A DNA stretch of 56,474 nt from NCBI RefSeq assembly GCF_014836495.1, contig NZ_JACSQT010000016.1, forward strand, positions 1 to 56,474, in the 5' to 3' direction. The translations under genes and the position numbers were made by a program. The notes beneath the pieces are model-generated. The model saw only the letters and a list, made by a program, of their open reading frames with translations. It did no database searches and had not been told where the DNA came from. Shown piece after piece: positions 38,321 through 45,625 of the stretch (the stretch's first letter is position 1; each line of letters begins with the position of its first letter). The DNA comes from Cytobacillus stercorigallinarum. Lineage in GTDB: Bacteria; Bacillota; Bacilli; Bacillales; Cytobacillaceae.

Positions 38321-39637
38321 TTAGGCCCTTATATTTAATGAAGCAATACCCGTTGCCGCTTCAATAGCAGATTCAAGATCATCGATTAAATCTTCTACGT
38401 TCTCAATTCCAATTGATAATCGAATTAAGTCTTCAGGTACACCAGCTTGTTTTAACCCCTCTTGATTAAGTTGTTGATGTGTTGTGCTCGCTGGATGTAT
38501 AATAAGACTTTTTGCATCACCTACATTCGCTACATGCGCGAAGAGCTCAACCGAATTAATAACCTTAGCACCTGCTTCTCGGCCACCCGATATGCCAAAA
38601 ACGACAACTGCCCCTGCCCCTTTAGCTAAATATTTATCTGCTAATTCTTTATTAGGATGGTTTTCATCGCCCGGATAAAGTACCCAATTAACAGCAGGGT
38701 GATTATTTAAATATTGCACAATTTTCTTCGTATTCGCAATATGTTCTTTCATTCGAACGGTTAACGTTTCTAAACCTAAAGTGAATTGAAAAGCACTTTG
38801 GGCACTTAAGGCTGGTCCTAAATCTCTTAGAAGTTGCACTCTCGCTTTTGTAATATACGCGACAGGACCAAGTGCCTCACTATATACTAAATCATTATAA
38901 CTCGAATCTGGCTGACTTAATCCTGGATACTTCTCTGAATTCCAATCAAATTTACCACCGTCAACAATGACTCCTCCCATTGTCGTCCCATTCCCAAGTA
39001 ACCATTTCGTTGCAGAATGAACAACAATGTCTGCGCCATGCTCAATTGGTCGACACAGATAAGGAGTTGCAAATGTGTTATCAACCACTAACGGTACACC
39101 ATTTTCATGGGCGATATTTGCAACAGCTTCAATATCTAGTACTTGTAAACTCGGATTACCAATGGTTTCAGCAAATACAGCTCGTGTCTTTTCATTGATT
39201 GCTGCTCGTAGTTCCTCTTCATTATTAATATCTATAAGCCTGACATAGATGCCGAACTTTGGTAAAGTGACTGTAAATAAATTATATGTACCTCCATATA
39301 AATTAGAGGCAGCTACAATTTCATCGCCCGCTTGAACAATATTAAGAAGAGCTAAGTAAATGGCTGCTTGACCACTTGCTAATGCTAATGCACCTGTTCC
39401 CCCTTCCAACAATGCTACTCTTTCTTCAAACACAGTAACCGTTGGGTTATGAATACGAGAATAAATATATCCTGTTTCTTTTAGGCCAAATAAGTCTTGT
39501 GCATGCTCTGTATTTTCGAATTGATAAGCATTATTTTGATAGATTGGCACCGCTCTTGCCCCTGTTACTGGATCAGGTTTTAGCCCACCATGCACACCAA
39601 TTGTTTCAAATCGCAATTGCTTTTCTTTTTCTGCCAT
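38321..39637 (-). CDS. metY: O-acetylhomoserine sulfhydrylase (homocysteine synthase)
   Basis: A PLP enzyme of the Cys/Met metabolism family that makes homocysteine from O-acetylhomoserine and sulfide. 438 residues from the ATG at 39637, which has GAGGAGAG seven bases ahead; the longer frame adds 19 residues with no homology. It has YSRIHNPT (about 57), the PLP lysine in HSATKWLLGNGTT (about 209) and the longer loops typical of MetY rather than MetB or MetC (DWNSEKYPGL, SSYNDLVYSEA). It follows its own SAM riboswitch and is monocistronic. Confidence 0.92.
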   Translation of the reverse strand: MAEKEKQLRFETIGVHGGLKPDPVTGARAVPIYQNNAYQFENTEHAQDLFGLKETGYIYSRIHNPTVTVFEERVALLEGGTGALALASGQAAIYLALLNIVQAGDEIVAASNLYGGTYNLFTVTLPKFGIYVRLIDINNEEELRAAINEKTRAVFAETIGNPSLQVLDIEAVANIAHENGVPLVVDNTFATPYLCRPIEHGADIVVHSATKWLLGNGTTMGGVIVDGGKFDWNSEKYPGLSQPDSSYNDLVYSEALGPVAYITKARVQLLRDLGPALSAQSAFQFTLGLETLTVRMKEHIANTKKIVQYLNNHPAVNWVLYPGDENHPNKELADKYLAKGAGAVVVFGISGGREAGAKVINSVELFAHVANVGDAKSLIIHPASTTHQQLNQEGLKQAGVPEDLIRLSIGIENVEDLIDDLESAIEAATGIASLNIRA

Positions 39638-39677
39638 TTTACATCTCTCCTCTTTTTTAATTGGAAAGAAAAGACGA

Positions 39678-39825
39678 CCAAAACCCCTCTTCACAAAGAA
39701 GAGGGGTTATCATCTCTTCTTATCTACCAGAGCTTTTATGCTCTGCTGGAATTAGCACCGTGTATTAAACAACCGGTTGCCGGGTTTCATAGGGCCAGTC
39801 CCTCCACCACTCTCGATAAGAATAT
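39678..39825 (-). ncRNA. SAM riboswitch (S box) of metY
   Basis: Minus-strand aptamer from CTTATC (39820) through GAGAGTGGTGGAGGGA, GCCCTATGAAACCCGGCAACC and GGTGCTAATTCCAGC to GATAAG (39719). Terminator AACCCCTCTTC / GAAGAGGGGTT with TTTTGG follows (39708-39680). This is the second S box in 1.7 kb, independent of the metNPQ one. Confidence 0.96.
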
Positions 39826-39850
39826 TTAATTTTCTAATTATTCTAAGGAT

Positions 39851-39879
39851 AGAATAACAACCTTTTTTTGGGAAGTCAA
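39851..39879 (-). promoter_or_regulatory. promoter of the metY S-box transcript
   Basis: Minus-strand TTGACT (39879-39874), 17-base spacer, TATTCT (39856-39851), about 30 bases ahead of the aptamer. Confidence 0.8.
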
Positions 39880-39915
39880 TCTTTTTTTTAGGACATTTGA
39901 TAGATATATTTATGA

Positions 39916-40251
39916 TTATTGCTGATTTAATAAGAAAATCGCATCTAATTTCAATAATTGTCTAAAAGTAGATTTAAGAATGATATGCTTTTCATCCACT
40001 TTCTTCTTTAGACTCGTACGTCCTTGAAGCAATGGATAAAAATGATTAGCAGTAGTTTGAATGTGGATATGATAACTTTTCAATGGCCGAGTATGTTTAA
40101 TTAACAGCTTTTTCCGGTCTAATGTAAAATACAATAGGTTTTGTTCTAATTCTACTCGAATTCTTATAGGTTCCTTTAACATCGTTAAAATATGATCGTT
40201 TACTCTTAAGGATTGATTGAAATGGTAAATGAGTTCCTCTATTGAAACCAC
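39916..40251 (-). CDS. SCP2-like small protein (yusD position)
   Basis: 111 residues without signal or membrane span. The middle alternates strands (RIRVELEQNLLYFTLD, HIHIQTTANHFYPLLQGRTSLKKKV) and ends in ILKSTFRQLLKLDAIFLL, a layout like the sterol-carrier-protein-2 lipid-binding fold. Position between metY and yusE is where B. subtilis has yusD. The start is uncertain: the only standard codon is GTG at 40251, but it abuts the strong AGGAGGTGG, whereas an ATA eight bases after that site would be ideally spaced. Lipid carrier function is inferred only. Confidence 0.55.
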   Translation of the reverse strand: MVSIEELIYHFNQSLRVNDHILTMLKEPIRIRVELEQNLLYFTLDRKKLLIKHTRPLKSYHIHIQTTANHFYPLLQGRTSLKKKVDEKHIILKSTFRQLLKLDAIFLLNQQ

Positions 40252-40478
40252 CTCCTGCCACGTCTTACATTCTATTATTCTGTTCCAAAAAATGAATTCC
40301 TTCTCCTAACTGTCGACTTTAACTGACAGAACATTTCATTTCCAACAACCTTCACACCTATTTCCCGAGAAATATGTCAAAAGCTAGACCTATCGACAGA
40401 AAAGAGATATTGCCAATGGCTTCTCTGTCTAAAATGAGCAAGGTAGACTTCACGTAAAATCCCCCAACTTTAAAGCAT
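40252..40478. other. gene-free stretch between the SCP2-like gene and yusE
   Basis: About 230 bases. Only short inverted repeats are seen (for example CTGTC/GACAG at 40312-40329). No gene, riboswitch or clear promoter was recognised. Confidence 0.5.
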
Positions 40479-40514
40479 AAAAAAACCACTTATTCCTGAA
40501 CAATAAGTGGTTTT
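40479..40514 (-). terminator. terminator of yusF-yusE
   Basis: Perfect 13-bp arms AAAACCACTTATT / AATAAGTGGTTTT, seven-base loop, T-rich minus-strand tail. The first arm overlaps the yusE stop codon. Confidence 0.88.
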
Positions 40515-40836
40515 AAAATTGAGACTGTAATTCATATGATTGAATTTGCTCAAGTAAATAAGGTACGGAATGGAAAGCATATAGCTTATCAACTAACTCT
40601 CCTTTTTTAAACACAAGTAAACATGGTACACTTTCAATTTCATATTTTTCTGCTACTTGTGGCAAAAAATTCAAGTCGGCTTTACCTATGGGAAGGTTCT
40701 TCAACATTTGCTCAGTAATTGTCAACATTTTCCCAGCAACTTGACATGTCCCACACATAGGAGTAAATAAATAAAATAAGCCAGATTGCTCCTGTGCGAT
40801 CAAATCATTTAAGTCATTGTTTGACCATTCAATCAT
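40513..40836 (-). CDS. yusE: thioredoxin-like protein YusE
   Basis: A 107-residue cytosolic thioredoxin-fold protein. Active site C28-G-T-C31 (TPMCGTC) and the cis-proline motif SVPCLLVF (about 68-75), which itself has a third cysteine. The redox partner is unknown. AAAGGATG lies before the ATG. It follows yusF by four bases and shares its message. Confidence 0.88.
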   Translation of the reverse strand: MIEWSNNDLNDLIAQEQSGLFYLFTPMCGTCQVAGKMLTITEQMLKNLPIGKADLNFLPQVAEKYEIESVPCLLVFKKGELVDKLYAFHSVPYLLEQIQSYELQSQF

Positions 40837-40840
40837 GTTA

Positions 40841-41197
40841 TCATCCTTTATCTAAATACTCGGTATATATATCTATATTTGCACTTATTAAGACTGTCGC
40901 TAAATGATGTGCGGGTGCCGCCTCGACTTCACGATACATTTTATCAATATAGATATGCTCTGCCTCTGGTAACTCTCTCTTAAATTGTTTACGGAGTTTT
41001 TCTCCTGATGCGTCAGCATCGACTAATATATAGACTTCCTTACCTATTAAGTAATCAATTAATTCATCCAACTTCGATGTGCCAATCGTCCCATTTGTAC
41101 ATAAGATCTCTACAGGTTCTCTGATGATCCCTTTCACTTTACGTTTGTCAGATTTACCTTCAACAATAATCACTTTGTTGCCAGATTCTACATGCAT
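40841..41197 (-). CDS. yusF: Toprim-domain protein YusF
   Basis: A 118-residue minimal Toprim protein (DnaG/topoisomerase/RNase M5-type fold). It has the acidic EGKSD motif (about 13) and the DADASG motif (about 60) that bind Mg2+. The start at 41197 is chosen because AGGTG lies six bases upstream; the in-frame GTG and ATG just before it overlap that site. RNase M5 (RnmV) is longer, so this is the small YusF type of unknown role. Confidence 0.82.
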   Translation of the reverse strand: MHVESGNKVIIVEGKSDKRKVKGIIREPVEILCTNGTIGTSKLDELIDYLIGKEVYILVDADASGEKLRKQFKRELPEAEHIYIDKMYREVEAAPAHHLATVLISANIDIYTEYLDKG

Positions 41198-41296
41198 GCT
41201 CATCACCTAATATATATCGTTTATATATTTTATAATATAATGCATTCTTACATTTGAACACTTTTCAGCACTCATCATGTTTATATAAAAATTTAG

Positions 41297-41327
41297 AAAA
41301 AGGTCAAACCATGTAATGATTTGACCT
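41297..41327 (-). terminator. terminator of gcvH
   Basis: AGGTCAAA / TTTGACCT with an 11-base loop, then TTTTTCT on the minus strand, about 20 bases past the gcvH stop. Confidence 0.8.
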
Positions 41328-41345
41328 CCTCTATTTTAACGGCAA

Positions 41346-41729
41346 TTAATCTTCTTTTGTCATTTCTTCATATTGTTCAGCTGTCATGAGCTTGTCAATT
41401 TCACTTGCATCGGATGGCTCAACAACAATCATCCATGCTTTCTCGTAAGGAGATTCATTCACAAATTCTGGACTATCGCTAAGTTCTTCGTTAATCTCAA
41501 CGATTTTACCACTAATTGGTGCATATAACTCAGAAACTGTTTTAACAGATTCTACGCTACCAAATGGTTCATCAGCAGTTACTTCATCTCCTACTTCTGG
41601 AAGCTCAACAAATACGATATCTCCAAGTTCTGATTGAGCAAAGTATGTAATACCAATACGAACTTTATCTCCTTCTGTTTTTACCCACTCGTGTTCTTCT
41701 GAATAACGTAACTCTTTAGGTGTGCTCAT
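41346..41729 (-). CDS. gcvH: glycine cleavage system H protein
   Basis: A 127-residue lipoyl carrier. The lipoylated lysine is K63 in [19 protein letters not shown] (about 12) and the C-terminal [11 protein letters not shown] are family constants. In Firmicutes GcvH also serves as the platform from which lipoate is passed on to other complexes, which links it to LipA at 10 kb. GGAGG precedes the ATG. The P and T genes are not adjacent. Confidence 0.96.
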   Translation of the reverse strand: MSTPKELRYSEEHEWVKTEGDKVRIGITYFAQSELGDIVFVELPEVGDEVTADEPFGSVESVKTVSELYAPISGKIVEINEELSDSPEFVNESPYEKAWMIVVEPSDASEIDKLMTAEQYEEMTKED

Positions 41730-41777
41730 GTTTCATACCTCCATTAATTTAGGAAATTGTTTATTTTAATGACCGTA

Positions 41778-41796
41778 TAAACGATCGTTTAAAACG
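41778..41796. promoter_or_regulatory. palindrome upstream of gcvH
   Basis: TAAACGATCGTTTA (41778-41791) is a perfect 14-bp palindrome; its second half also forms CGTTTAAAACG (41786-41796). It lies about 50 bases before the gcvH ATG, just past the yusI stop. The symmetry suggests an operator for an unidentified regulator. Confidence 0.35.
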
Positions 41797-41815
41797 TATA
41801 AAGCTCATCCACCAT

Positions 41816-42172
41816 TTACAGCCAATTTTGTTCAAACTCCGGCTCTTTAAATCCAACTGTGACTTTCGTTCCGTTTGTTGTTAATGGGCGTTTAATTAAC
41901 ATCCCATCAGATGCTAATAAATCCAACAGTTCAGACTCTGAGGCAGTTTTCACTCGGTCTTTTAATCCTAACTCACGATACTTTTGACCGCTCGTATTGA
42001 AAAACTTTTTCAGTTCTAACCCGCTCTTTTTGTATAAATCTTCTATTTCCTTGCGGGATGGAGGATTTTCCACTATATGTATCGCTTCATAGGCTATTTC
42101 ATGTTCATCTAGCCATTTTTTCGCTTTTCGGCAAGTACCACATTTAGGATACCAATAGAAAGTAAGTGCCAT
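41816..42172 (-). CDS. yusI: ArsC/Spx-family protein YusI
   Basis: A 118-residue thioredoxin-fold protein of the ArsC/Spx family with C11-G-T-C14 (YPKCGTCRKAKKWL), LIKRPL (about 94) and a short C-terminus. Family members include arsenate reductases and the regulator Spx. The RPL motif fits reductases; the lack of an ars operon argues against arsenate detoxification. GGTGGTG precedes the ATG. Exact role unknown. Confidence 0.85.
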   Translation of the reverse strand: MALTFYWYPKCGTCRKAKKWLDEHEIAYEAIHIVENPPSRKEIEDLYKKSGLELKKFFNTSGQKYRELGLKDRVKTASESELLDLLASDGMLIKRPLTTNGTKVTVGFKEPEFEQNWL

Positions 42173-42298
42173 GTTTTTTTCACCACCTATTTTATCATAC
42201 CTCTATTCATGAATACTATCGTTTCATTAGCATAACATATTTCTTTTTATTTTCATAACGATGAATTGTAATTATTATCATATTAAAAACAAAACAAA

Positions 42299-42324
42299 GA
42301 GGCTCAAATTCGTTCTTGAGCCTC
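42299..42324 (-). terminator. terminator of the fadN-fadA-fadE operon
   Basis: GAGGCTCAA / TTGAGCCTC with an eight-base loop and TTTGTTTTG on the minus strand, about 70 bases past the fadE stop. Confidence 0.8.
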
Positions 42325-42391
42325 AAGTTATAACTTCGCAAATAGTTGAAGTAAATAGGGTTACTATCCTTCATCTCATTCCAGTGAAATA

Positions 42392-44176
42392 TTATACTAC
42401 GAACCTTTCAGCTTCAATAATTTTCTCAGCCACTTGACGTTTTTTCGCAATTACATTTGTTGGGGTATGTCTCGTAAACTTCTTAAGCGCTGAAAGCATC
42501 ATACGTAATGTATCTCCTTCTTCCACACCTACTAAAGTTTCTTTCGCAATTAGCTCAATTTGATTAAATGCTTCCTGACAGAAAATTTGTGTGTACAATA
42601 ACTTTTGCTCAGCTTTTTCTAATCCGTCTTTTACAATGGCTTTTTCCGTACGTAGAACCGTAGATTCCATAGAATAGGCGTAAGAAACAAGATCAGCAAT
42701 GTTTACAAGAACTTCTTGCTCTTTATCCAAGGCTTTTCCGTATTTTTGTGCACCTAAACCTGCTGCAAGTAATGCGATTTTCTTAGCATTCTTTACAAGA
42801 TATTTTTCTTGCTCTAATGCTTCAGTCCCCGGCTCTTCTGGCATCATCATCATCAATTCCTCTTGAAGTGCCATTGCTTTTTCGAATAAAGGCAGTTCAC
42901 CTTTCATTGCTTTTCTAACATACGTTCCTGGTACTAAAAGACGGTTGATTTCGTTTGTTCCTTCAAAGATCCGGTTGATTCTAGAATCACGGTAAGCTCT
43001 TTCCACTTCGTATTCTGCCATAAAGCCATAACCACCATGTAATTGAACCGCCTCATCCACTACATAATCTAGAACTTCTGTAGAGAAGAACTTATTTAGT
43101 GAGCATTCTATTGCATATTCAGCTATAGACTTCGCTACTTCTTTACCGTCTTTGACTTCTTCATCACTCAGTTGACTCATTCTGTCATCAAATAGACCCA
43201 CTGTACGGTAGACAGAGCTTTCAGCTGCATAAATTTTACTTGCCATTGTTCCGAATTTTTCCTTCGTTAAATTAAAGGCAGAAATAGGCGTACTGAATTG
43301 TTGACGTTGGTTAGCATAAGTGACCCCTAATTTAAAGGCATGCTTAGAACCCCCTACTGCACCTACACCAAGTTTGTAACGACCAATATTTAAAATGTTA
43401 AAGGCAATGACATGACCACGGCCAATTTCACCTAATACATTTTCAACTGGTACTTGTGCATCTTCTAAAATAAGTGTTCTTGTCGACGAGCTCTTAATAC
43501 CCATTTTCTTTTCTTCAGCACCTGTTGATACGCCCGGATATTCTCTCTCAACAATAAATGCTGTGAATTGGTCACCGTTTATTTTGGCATAAACAACGAA
43601 CACATCGGCAAACCCAGCATTCGTAATCCATTGTTTTTCCCCATTTAATACATAATGTGTGCCTTCTGCGTTTAATTTAGCGGTTGTTTTTGCTCCTAAT
43701 GCATCAGATCCTGAACTTGGTTCTGTTAGTGCATAGGCAGCTAATTTTTCACCTGTCGCCAGCACAGGTAAGTATTTTTGCTTTTGCTCTTCATTTCCAA
43801 ACAATACAATTGGAAGAGAACCAATACCCACATGGGCACCGTGTGAGATAGAGAAACCACCAACACGTGACATTTTTTCAGCGATAAGGGCTGAACTTAC
43901 CTTATCTAAGCCAAGTCCACCGTATTCTTCTGGCACATCTGTACCAAGTAAGCCTAAGTCACCAGCTTTTTTCAATAGTTTTACAGAGCGATCGAATTCA
44001 TGTTGTTCTAAATAATCCACTTGTGGTACCACTTCGTTTGTCACATAATCTTCTGTCGTTTTCGCAATCATGATTTGCTCTTCGCTAAAATCCTCTGGTG
44101 TGTACATATTTTCATAAGAAATATCTTCAATTAAAAAGCTTCCACCTTTAATAAATTTTTCAGTTTGTTTTGACAT
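42392..44176 (-). CDS. fadE: acyl-CoA dehydrogenase FadE
   Basis: A flavoenzyme catalysing the first oxidation of fatty acid beta-oxidation. 594 residues from the ATG at 44176 (MSKQTEK), with GGAGG nine bases upstream. It has LTEPSSGSDA (about 152), KQWITNA, KMGIKSSSTR (about 225) and the VQLHGGYGFMAEYEVERAYRD segment near 395. The C-terminal extension beyond 400 is usual for the Bacillus YusJ type. Third gene of fadN-fadA-fadE, separated from fadA by a repeat-containing spacer. Confidence 0.93.
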   Translation of the reverse strand: MSKQTEKFIKGGSFLIEDISYENMYTPEDFSEEQIMIAKTTEDYVTNEVVPQVDYLEQHEFDRSVKLLKKAGDLGLLGTDVPEEYGGLGLDKVSSALIAEKMSRVGGFSISHGAHVGIGSLPIVLFGNEEQKQKYLPVLATGEKLAAYALTEPSSGSDALGAKTTAKLNAEGTHYVLNGEKQWITNAGFADVFVVYAKINGDQFTAFIVEREYPGVSTGAEEKKMGIKSSSTRTLILEDAQVPVENVLGEIGRGHVIAFNILNIGRYKLGVGAVGGSKHAFKLGVTYANQRQQFSTPISAFNLTKEKFGTMASKIYAAESSVYRTVGLFDDRMSQLSDEEVKDGKEVAKSIAEYAIECSLNKFFSTEVLDYVVDEAVQLHGGYGFMAEYEVERAYRDSRINRIFEGTNEINRLLVPGTYVRKAMKGELPLFEKAMALQEELMMMMPEEPGTEALEQEKYLVKNAKKIALLAAGLGAQKYGKALDKEQEVLVNIADLVSYAYSMESTVLRTEKAIVKDGLEKAEQKLLYTQIFCQEAFNQIELIAKETLVGVEEGDTLRMMLSALKKFTRHTPTNVIAKKRQVAEKIIEAERFVV

Positions 44177-44238
44177 GTTCTTCATCCTCCATCTTCATTC
44201 TTTTTGCAGTTTCGTTAACTTTGTTATTTACAAATTTC

Positions 44239-44333
44239 TATTTCGCTTCATTGCTCCTTAGACACTCGTTTTCTGCAGGCTGACTCAAAACTTCTTTGAT
44301 CTATTTCCTGTAGGAGTCAAGTGTCTTCCGCTC
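44239..44333. repeat. Bacillaceae-type intergenic repeat between fadA and fadE
   Basis: The minus-strand text runs from GCGGAAGACACTTGACTCCT through a GAAATAG segment, GAGTCAGCCTGCAG and AAACGAGTGTCT to GCGAAA. It has nested inverted arms, AGACACT/AGTGTCT and TGACTC/GAGTCA. It resembles the GC-richer imperfect palindromes scattered between genes in many Bacillaceae genomes, in an AT-eroded copy. Confidence 0.55.
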
Positions 44334-44392
44334 TATCACACGATTAGTTTTAAAAAGTAGTCAAAAGTTCAATCGTTACGAACATAGTGTTT

Positions 44393-45568
44393 TTAAAGAA
44401 GTTCAAACACACCTGCGGCACCCATTCCGCCACCAATGCACATCGTTACCACACCAAATTGCTCGTTTCTACGCTTCATTTCATGAATTAATGATAGTGT
44501 TAGCTTAGCACCTGTACACCCAAGTGGATGTCCTAAAGCGATAGCTCCTCCGTTAACATTCACTTTCTCTTCATCCAACCCTAACTCTCTAATTACTTGA
44601 ATGGATTGAGAAGCAAAGGCTTCATTTAGTTCGAATAATCCGACATCTGATAGTTCTAACCCAGCTAGTTTTAAAGCTTTTGGAATCGCTACAATCGGTC
44701 CAATCCCCATAATCTCTGGCGGTACGCCACCGACAGCAAAGGAACGGAACTTCACTAAGGACTGCAGTCCTTGGGCATCTGCTTTCTCTCTGTCCATAAT
44801 CATTACAGCTGCTGCACCATCACTTGTTTGTGATGAATTTCCCGCTGTAACTGAGCCTTTCACATTAAATGCTGGTCTCAGTTTCCCTAAAGTGGCAACT
44901 GTTGAATCGCTCCGTACACCCTCATCTTGTGAAAACTGAAAGGAGCGTTCTTTCACTTTATTATCCGCTGCAATTTGACGGAGTGTTACATCAACCGGAG
45001 TAATCTCATCAGCAAATTTACCTTCACTTATTGCTTTCGCTGCTTTTTGATGACTACGAACAGCGAAGGCATCTTGCTCTTCTCTTGAAATGCCGTATTT
45101 TCCAGCAACTTGCTCAGCTGTATGCCCCATACTCATATAATATTCAGGAGCTGTCTCGGCTAAAGTTAAATTAGGACGGACAACATGACCCATCATTGGT
45201 ACAAGACTCATTGATTCTGCTCCACCGGCAATCACTGTATCAGCGTGACCAAGCATGATTTTTTCCGCGCCATACGCGATAGACTGCAACCCTGATGAGC
45301 AATAGCGATTGACGGTGATTGCTGGTACCGAGTCTGGAAGCCCAGCTAATGCACCAATATTTCTAGCCATATTCAAACCTTGCTCTGCTTCTGGCATGGC
45401 ACATCCGATAATTAAATCATCAATATTGCCTTCATAATTTCCAGCTCGTTTCAATGTTTCTTTTACAACAAGTGCACCTAAGTCATCCGGGCGAACAGTG
45501 GCAAGTGAGCCTTTTTTTGCTTTACCGACAGGTGTTCTAGCACCTGCAACAATAACCGCTTCTTTCAT
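44393..45568 (-). CDS. fadA: acetyl-CoA acyltransferase (3-ketoacyl-CoA thiolase) FadA
   Basis: The thiolytic step of beta-oxidation. 391 residues with the nucleophile C90 in NRYCSSG, the catalytic histidine in [11 protein letters not shown] (about 347) and the second cysteine in MCIGGGMG (about 377). AGGAGAGGG precedes the ATG. It lies 57 bases after fadN. Confidence 0.95.
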   Translation of the reverse strand: MKEAVIVAGARTPVGKAKKGSLATVRPDDLGALVVKETLKRAGNYEGNIDDLIIGCAMPEAEQGLNMARNIGALAGLPDSVPAITVNRYCSSGLQSIAYGAEKIMLGHADTVIAGGAESMSLVPMMGHVVRPNLTLAETAPEYYMSMGHTAEQVAGKYGISREEQDAFAVRSHQKAAKAISEGKFADEITPVDVTLRQIAADNKVKERSFQFSQDEGVRSDSTVATLGKLRPAFNVKGSVTAGNSSQTSDGAAAVMIMDREKADAQGLQSLVKFRSFAVGGVPPEIMGIGPIVAIPKALKLAGLELSDVGLFELNEAFASQSIQVIRELGLDEEKVNVNGGAIALGHPLGCTGAKLTLSLIHEMKRRNEQFGVVTMCIGGGMGAAGVFELL

Positions 45569-45625
45569 TGCTTTTTCCCTCTCCTTCTACTCTTTGTATC
45601 TCTTATTCTTTCTAGCAATCTATGT

